From: Streptomyces roseus
GTDB taxonomy: Bacteria > Actinomycetota > Actinomycetes > Streptomycetales > Streptomycetaceae
Direction: 5' to 3'
Assembly: GCF_001044425.1 (NCBI RefSeq)
Contig: NZ_LFML01000032.1
Span: forward strand, 100,253-164,252
DNA length: 64,000 nucleotides
The translations under genes and the position numbers were made by a program. Numbering within the stretch: the stretch's first letter is position 1; every line of letters starts with the position of its first letter. Positions 59,714-64,000 of this stretch are shown one piece after another. The notes beneath the pieces are model-generated. The model had not been told where the DNA came from. It saw nothing but the letters and a program-made list of their open reading frames with translations, and did not search any database.

Positions 59714-61963
59714 TCACCGCGTTGCGGGGGCGGGCTCGGCGCCGTCCTCCCTCGTGGCGGTGGCCGCGGCGGGCCGCTGCGCGGGCAGTGTCGCCCGCGT
59801 CCGGCACTCCGGGGGCTCGATGCTGATCTTGGGGAGACGGCGGTCCAGCCAGGCGGGCAGCCACCAGTTGGCGCCCCCGAGCAAGTGCATCAGCGCCGGG
59901 ACTAGGAGGGTGCGCAGCACGAAGGCGTCGAGTGCGACGGCCGCGGCGAGCGCGATGCCGAACATCGCGATGATCCGATCGCCGCTGAGCACGAAGGCCA
60001 GGAAGACGGAGATCATGATGACTGCCGCCGAGTTGATCACCCGGCTGGTCTCGGTGAGTCCGACGCGGACGGCCCGGCGGTTGTCGCCGGTCTCCAGCCA
60101 CTCCTCGTACATCCGGCTGACCAGGAACACCTGGTAGTCCATGGACAGTCCGAAGAGCACCGACACCATGATCACCGGCAGGAAGGGCTCGATCGGGCCG
60201 GCGCTGCCGAGGCCCAGCAGCTCGCTGCCCCAGCCCCACTGGAAGATCGCGACGACGACGCCGAAGGAGGAGGCCACGGCCGCGACGTTCATGGCGGCCG
60301 CCTTGAACGGGATGCCGAGGGAGCGGAAGGCCAGCAGCAGCAGGACGCAGCCGAGGGCGATGACCACCCCGACGAACAGCGGCAGTTTCCCGACGATGAC
60401 GTCGGCGAAGTCGTCGTAGCCCGCGGTCACGCCGCCGACGTGGACGGTCATGGAGTTGCCGTGGCCCGCGGCCGGGATGACGCTCTCGCGCAGCGTCGTG
60501 ACCAGCTCGCTCGTGGCCCGGGACTGCGGGGCGGAGTCCGGGATGACGGTCAGGACGGCGGTGTCCCCGCTCCGGTTGAAGACGGCCGGGCCGGTGGCGG
60601 CGACGCCCTCGGTCGTGCGGAGCGCCTCGGCCAGCCGCTCGACGGCGAGCCGGTCCCCGGCTCCGTCGAGGCGGGAGACGACGGTGAGCGGGCCGTTCAC
60701 TCCGGGCCCGAACCCGTCGGCGAGCAGGTCGTAGGCCTGCCGTGTGGTGGAGCCCGCCGGGTTGTTGCCCTGGTCGGAGGTGCCCAGGTGGAGCGAGAAG
60801 GTCGGCAGCGCCAGAACCACCATGACCAGCGTGGCGAGGATGCCGAGCAGCTTGGGCCGGCGCTCCACGAACGCCGACCAGCGGGCGGCGAACCCGGTGG
60901 GCGTCTCGGGCCGCGGCCCCTCGGCGGCGAGCCGGCGGCGCTCGCGGCCCGAGAGGGCGCGCATGCCGATGCAGGAGAGGAGGGCGGGGAGCAGGGTGAC
61001 CGAGGCGGCGACGGTCAGCACCACCGTGAGGGAGGCGGCGATCGCCACGCCGTTCAGGAAGTTCAGCCGCAGCACCAGCATGCCGAGCAGCGCGATGCAG
61101 ACGGTGGCCCCGGCGAAGACCACGGCCCGGCCCGTGGTGGCGACGGCCCGGGTGGCGGCCTCCTCCACCGGCAGGCCCCGCATGAGGCCCTTGCGGTGCC
61201 GGGTGACGATGAACAGGGCGTAGTCGATGCCGACGCCGAGTCCGACGAGGGTGCCGAGCATCGGGGCGAAGTCGGCCACGGGCATGGCGTGCCCGAGCAG
61301 GGTGATGCCGAAATAGGCGGTGCCCACGCTGACGAGTGCGGTCGCGATGGGCAGCAGGCTCGCGGCGAGCGAGCCGAAGGCGAGGAAGAGGACCAGGGCG
61401 GCGACGGCCACACCGATGACCTCGGCGAGGTGGGTGGCGGGGGCCTCGGTCAGGGCGACGGCCTGGCCGCCGAGCTCGACCTGGAGGCCGTCGGCCTCGG
61501 TGACGGGGTTCTTCGCGGCGTCGACGACGGCCTTGGCCTGCGCCTTGGGGACGGAGTCGGCCTGCCGGTCGAACGTCACCACGGCGTAGGCGGTCCGGCC
61601 GTCGGGGCTGATCTGCGCGGCGCTCTCGGGGCCGGGACCGTAGGGGCCGGCGACCGAACCGACCCCGGGGAGCCCGGCGATGGTGTCGAGGGCTTTGGCC
61701 ATGCGCTGTTCGACGGCGGGAGTGCGGGCGCTCTGGTGCTCAGGGGCCCGCCACACGATGGTGTCGGTGTCCCCGCCCTGGCCGTGGAACCCGGCGCGCA
61801 GCAGGGCGTGGGCACGACTGGACTCGGTGCCGGGGACCTCGTAGTCGTTGGAGAAGGCCGATCCGGCGATCCCCGCGGCCAGGGCCGTGCCCCCGAGGGC
61901 GAGCAGCCAGAGGAGGACGGTCGCCAGGCGGTGCCGCAGGCACCAGCGCGCGATCACTGCCAA
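59714..61963 (-). CDS. MMPL/RND-family membrane transporter
   Basis: A 749-residue MMPL transporter with 11-12 membrane segments in two repeats. The two extracytoplasmic loops are typical, and the proton-relay motifs in the fourth segment of each half are GLGVGIDYALFIVTRHR and FGLSMDYQVFLVSRM. MMPL proteins export lipids, siderophores or drugs. TTG at 61963 was chosen because GGGAG lies 8 bases upstream; GTG at 61957 is the alternative. A possible -10, TAAAGAT, lies just upstream. No linked regulator or lipid synthase gene is seen. Confidence 0.9.
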   Translation of the reverse strand: MAVIARWCLRHRLATVLLWLLALGGTALAAGIAGSAFSNDYEVPGTESSRAHALLRAGFHGQGGDTDTIVWRAPEHQSARTPAVEQRMAKALDTIAGLPGVGSVAGPYGPGPESAAQISPDGRTAYAVVTFDRQADSVPKAQAKAVVDAAKNPVTEADGLQVELGGQAVALTEAPATHLAEVIGVAVAALVLFLAFGSLAASLLPIATALVSVGTAYFGITLLGHAMPVADFAPMLGTLVGLGVGIDYALFIVTRHRKGLMRGLPVEEAATRAVATTGRAVVFAGATVCIALLGMLVLRLNFLNGVAIAASLTVVLTVAASVTLLPALLSCIGMRALSGRERRRLAAEGPRPETPTGFAARWSAFVERRPKLLGILATLVMVVLALPTFSLHLGTSDQGNNPAGSTTRQAYDLLADGFGPGVNGPLTVVSRLDGAGDRLAVERLAEALRTTEGVAATGPAVFNRSGDTAVLTVIPDSAPQSRATSELVTTLRESVIPAAGHGNSMTVHVGGVTAGYDDFADVIVGKLPLFVGVVIALGCVLLLLAFRSLGIPFKAAAMNVAAVASSFGVVVAIFQWGWGSELLGLGSAGPIEPFLPVIMVSVLFGLSMDYQVFLVSRMYEEWLETGDNRRAVRVGLTETSRVINSAAVIMISVFLAFVLSGDRIIAMFGIALAAAVALDAFVLRTLLVPALMHLLGGANWWLPAWLDRRLPKISIEPPECRTRATLPAQRPAAATATREDGAEPAPATR

Positions 61964-62188
61964 CGGACGTGCTCCCTGGTGGTTCGGATCTTTACGGGGG
62001 CTGCCCGATGCAAAGACGCTGGAACTCGTGAAGGCCCGGCCGACGGTCCGGGGGATGCCCAGGGACCGGCCGGATTTTGACCGGAGATCGGCCAAGATGG
62101 TCTGCACCGCCACGATCCCAGCGTTTGGTGATCGTTGGCCCGTTTCGTGTGCATCGTCACAGGGGCCGGGGGCGGTATGGGACCGAGG

Positions 62189-62653
62189 TCATTCCTCCGA
62201 CGGGCCGTTCGGCGGGCCGTCCGGGCCATCGGCCCGGTAGCCGGGGACGGAGGGCCATCTGACGGTGAGCACCACCGCGTCCTCCTCGGCGTACCAGGAG
62301 TGGTCGACGCCCCGGCCCCAGACGACGTAGTCGCCCTGCTCGGCGAGGACGACGGTCCGGCCGGGGAACTCCAGCCGGAAGCGGCCGCTGATCAGCACCT
62401 GGAGGGCGGTGCGCTCCTCGCCCCGCACCCACTGGGCCCGCTCTTCACCCTTCGGGTGGACCCCCCACTTGATCTCCACGTCCTTGCTGTGGCGCGGATC
62501 GGCGGGGTCCTTGAAGTGGCCGAGGAGCCAGCCCCGGTCGGTGGCGGCGTCCGGGGCGGCCTTGCCGGTGTAGACGGAATCAGCGGCGGAGGGGCCCGAG
62601 GACGAGGCGGAGGAAGAGGTGGAGGCGGAGGCGGAGGCGGGGTCGTCGTTCAC
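62189..62653 (-). CDS. Cupin-domain protein
   Basis: A 154-residue single-domain cupin: a Ser/Ala-rich N-terminal stretch of 20 residues, then WLLGHFKDPADPRHSKDVEIKWGVHPKGEER, LQVLISGRFRLEFPGRTVVLAEQGDYVVWGRGVDHSWYAEEDAVVLTVRWPSV. The His-containing first motif and the later G-x-D-x-V-x-W-x-R-G-V-x-H pattern fit the conserved cupin barrel. GTG at 62653 has TAGCCT (62665 to 62660) six bases upstream, a leaderless arrangement. Divergent from the GNAT gene by 54 bases. Function unknown. Confidence 0.8.
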   Translation of the reverse strand: MNDDPASASASTSSSASSSGPSAADSVYTGKAAPDAATDRGWLLGHFKDPADPRHSKDVEIKWGVHPKGEERAQWVRGEERTALQVLISGRFRLEFPGRTVVLAEQGDYVVWGRGVDHSWYAEEDAVVLTVRWPSVPGYRADGPDGPPNGPSEE

Positions 62654-62707
62654 GGGCTGAGGCTAATGCAGTTGTGCGGCCGGGCGGAGCCCTGGTGAGC
62701 TGGGCCG

Positions 62708-63529
62708 ATGACGATGAATGCCGATGAACTGGCGATCGTACGGGCCGCGTACGACCGGGAGATGCGCCGCGGCGCGCTGCCGGACACCCCGGACGCCCGG
62801 GTGGAGCGGGTGGGGGCGGTGGTCAGGTACACCGCGGACGCCGCCGGTGGCGGTGGCGGCGCCGGCTGGAACGGGGTGCTCTGGTCGGACCTCGACGAGG
62901 AGACGGCCGACGCGGAGATCGCGGCGCAGGTGGCGTACTTCGCGGGCCGCGGGGTCGGCGAGTTCGAGTGGAAGCTGTACGGCCACGACCGGCCGGCCGA
63001 TCTCGCGGACCGGCTGCGCGCGGCGGGCTTCGTACCGGAGCCGACCGAGACGCTCATGGTGGGGCGCGCCGACGAGCTCGCCGCGCTGCCGGTGGAGCCG
63101 CCGGAGGGGATCACCCTGCGGGTGGTGACGGACGAGGCGGGCGTCGACCTGATGATGGACGTCCACGCGAAGGCCTTCGGTACCGAGCGCCCCGCGATCC
63201 GGCACCTGCTGCTCACCCTCCTGAAGGAGCAGCCGCAGACCCTCGCGGCGGTGGTGGCGATGGCCGGGGACACCCCGGTGAGCGCGGCGCGCATGGAGAT
63301 GCGCCCGGGCTCCTCGTTCGCCGGACTCTGGGGCGGCGGCACCCTGCCGCAGTGGCGGGGCCGCGGCATCTACCGCCTCCTGGTCGCCCACCGCGCCCGC
63401 CTCGCGGCGGCCCGCGGCATCCGGTACCTCCAGGTCGACGCCTCCGCCGACAGCAGCCCGATCCTCCACCGTCTGGGCTTCGCGACCCTGGGCACCACGG
63501 TCCCGTACGTCTGGACCGCAAAGCCGTAG
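62708..63529 (+). CDS. GNAT family N-acetyltransferase
   Basis: A 273-residue acetyltransferase with a divergent N-terminal half and a C-terminal GNAT core, where the acetyl-CoA loop reads PQWRGRGIYRLLVAHRARLAAARGIRYLQVDASADS. Substrate unknown. ATG at 62708; the ribosome site is weak. It precedes the DinB-like gene by 33 bases, possibly in one unit. Confidence 0.85.
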   Translation: MTMNADELAIVRAAYDREMRRGALPDTPDARVERVGAVVRYTADAAGGGGGAGWNGVLWSDLDEETADAEIAAQVAYFAGRGVGEFEWKLYGHDRPADLADRLRAAGFVPEPTETLMVGRADELAALPVEPPEGITLRVVTDEAGVDLMMDVHAKAFGTERPAIRHLLLTLLKEQPQTLAAVVAMAGDTPVSAARMEMRPGSSFAGLWGGGTLPQWRGRGIYRLLVAHRARLAAARGIRYLQVDASADSSPILHRLGFATLGTTVPYVWTAKP

Positions 63530-63562
63530 CGCGGACGGGCGGGTCCGGGGGAAGATCGCGGG

Positions 63563-64000
63563 ATGGAACGTATCGGGCCGCCCCTGACCGGGGACGAGCG
63601 GGAGACACTGCGCGCATTCCTCGACTACCACCGGGCCACCCTCGCCTGGAAGTGCGAGGGACTCACCGACGAGGAGCTGCGGCGGACTTCGATGCCGCCG
63701 TCCACCCTCTCCCTGCTGGGCCTGGTCCGGCACATGGGCGAGGTCGAGCGGCACTGGTTCCGCCGCACCCTGAACGGGGAGGAGCTCCCCCACCTCTGGT
63801 CCGAGACCCACGACTTCCAGGCCGCCTACGACGCCTCCGGCGCCACGCGCGAGGAGGCGTTCGCGGCCTGGGAGGCGGAGGTCGCGCACGCGCGCCGCAT
63901 CGAGGCGGCGGCCGAGTCCCTCGACGTGACGGCGTACGTGGCCAGTTGGAAGGAGGAGGCCTCGGTGCGGCTCGTCATGCTCCACTTGATCCACGAGTAC
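63563..64000 (+). CDS. DinB/DUF664-family protein, 3' end missing
   Basis: The first 146 residues of a DinB-like four-helix protein, cut by the window edge. It shows LRAFLDYHRATLAWKCEGLTDEELRRTSMPPSTLSLLGLVRHMGEVERHWFRR, the usual first and second helices with a metal-ligand His, and LHLIHEY at the end, whose His is the second ligand. Such proteins bind a divalent metal and include thiol-dependent transferases (mycothiol-S-transferase-like in actinobacteria). ATG at 63563 has GGGGGAAG upstream. Confidence 0.85.
   Translation, partial: MERIGPPLTGDERETLRAFLDYHRATLAWKCEGLTDEELRRTSMPPSTLSLLGLVRHMGEVERHWFRRTLNGEELPHLWSETHDFQAAYDASGATREEAFAAWEAEVAHARRIEAAAESLDVTAYVASWKEEASVRLVMLHLIHEY

Overview
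The window is a GC-rich stretch of actinobacterial chromosome, almost certainly from a Streptomyces. Grounds: very high GC at third codon positions, long antisense shadow ORFs, many GTG starts, leaderless promoters of the TANNNT-N6/7-start type, two conservons (nitrate-sensing kinase-like protein + roadblock + DUF742 + GTPase), an AccB/AccE carboxylase pair, a GGDEF/EAL protein, LAL-type LuxR and DUF6191 proteins. The gene order gltX - two conservons - accE/accB - cimA - ureC - ilvE - leuB - pruA/putB - serA - ilvCNB - cdgD matches what I remember of the S. coelicolor SCO5511-SCO5547 region in reverse order. That match is from memory, not a search. No rRNA, tRNA, insertion sequence, prophage, CRISPR array or origin was recognised; this looks like core chromosome with small accessory pockets.

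Layout. 1-2.8 kb: start of a HAD hydrolase, gltX overlapping a fumarylacetoacetase-family hydrolase, and a 56-residue peptide gene with a duplicated ANPRRT motif. 3.3-13.9 kb: two tandem four-gene conservons on the + strand whose B and D genes are nearly identical. 13.9-19.8 kb: accE-accB, a YceI-like gene with its operator, a secreted/membrane TPM-like protein, and cimA behind a probable attenuator. 20-25.8 kb: an operon ureAB-ureC-aguA-tetR divergent from an NCS1 permease, with three inverted repeats between them. 25.8-29.3 kb: lipoprotein, ilvE, leuB and a 42-residue ORF. 29.5-36.5 kb: mostly regulator/enzyme pairs (LysR/MDR, MarR/MDR), a Tat-exported phospholipase C, an AAC(2')-like acetyltransferase and a nitroreductase. 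36.5-40.6 kb: proline catabolism (pruA, proline dehydrogenase, PucR-type activator). 40.6-42.9 kb: TetR/MFS efflux pair. 42.9-48.6 kb: serA and ilvB-ilvN-ilvC, with the leader peptide and attenuator of ilvB. 48.6-64 kb: cdgD (intact GGDEF, degraded EAL, BldD-like box), a 2-hydroxyacid dehydrogenase, aldo/keto reductase, lipoprotein sugar dehydrogenase, LAL regulator, MMPL transporter, cupin, GNAT and DinB genes.

How it works together. Branched-chain amino acid supply dominates: CimA, IlvB/N/C, IlvE and LeuB are all here, ilvB has a classical leader-peptide attenuator and cimA shows the same geometry. Proline is oxidised to glutamate by the putB/pruA pair. The ureAB-ureC-aguA-tetR-permease cluster looks like a self-contained nitrogen scavenging unit whose urease-like enzyme lacks accessory genes here and has an altered active-site flap. 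The conservons are membrane-associated GTPase switches of unknown input. The most promising unexplained items are the ANPRRT-repeat peptide, the urease-like/agmatine deiminase operon, the homogenised tandem conservons with their shared kinase tail, and the cimA leader.
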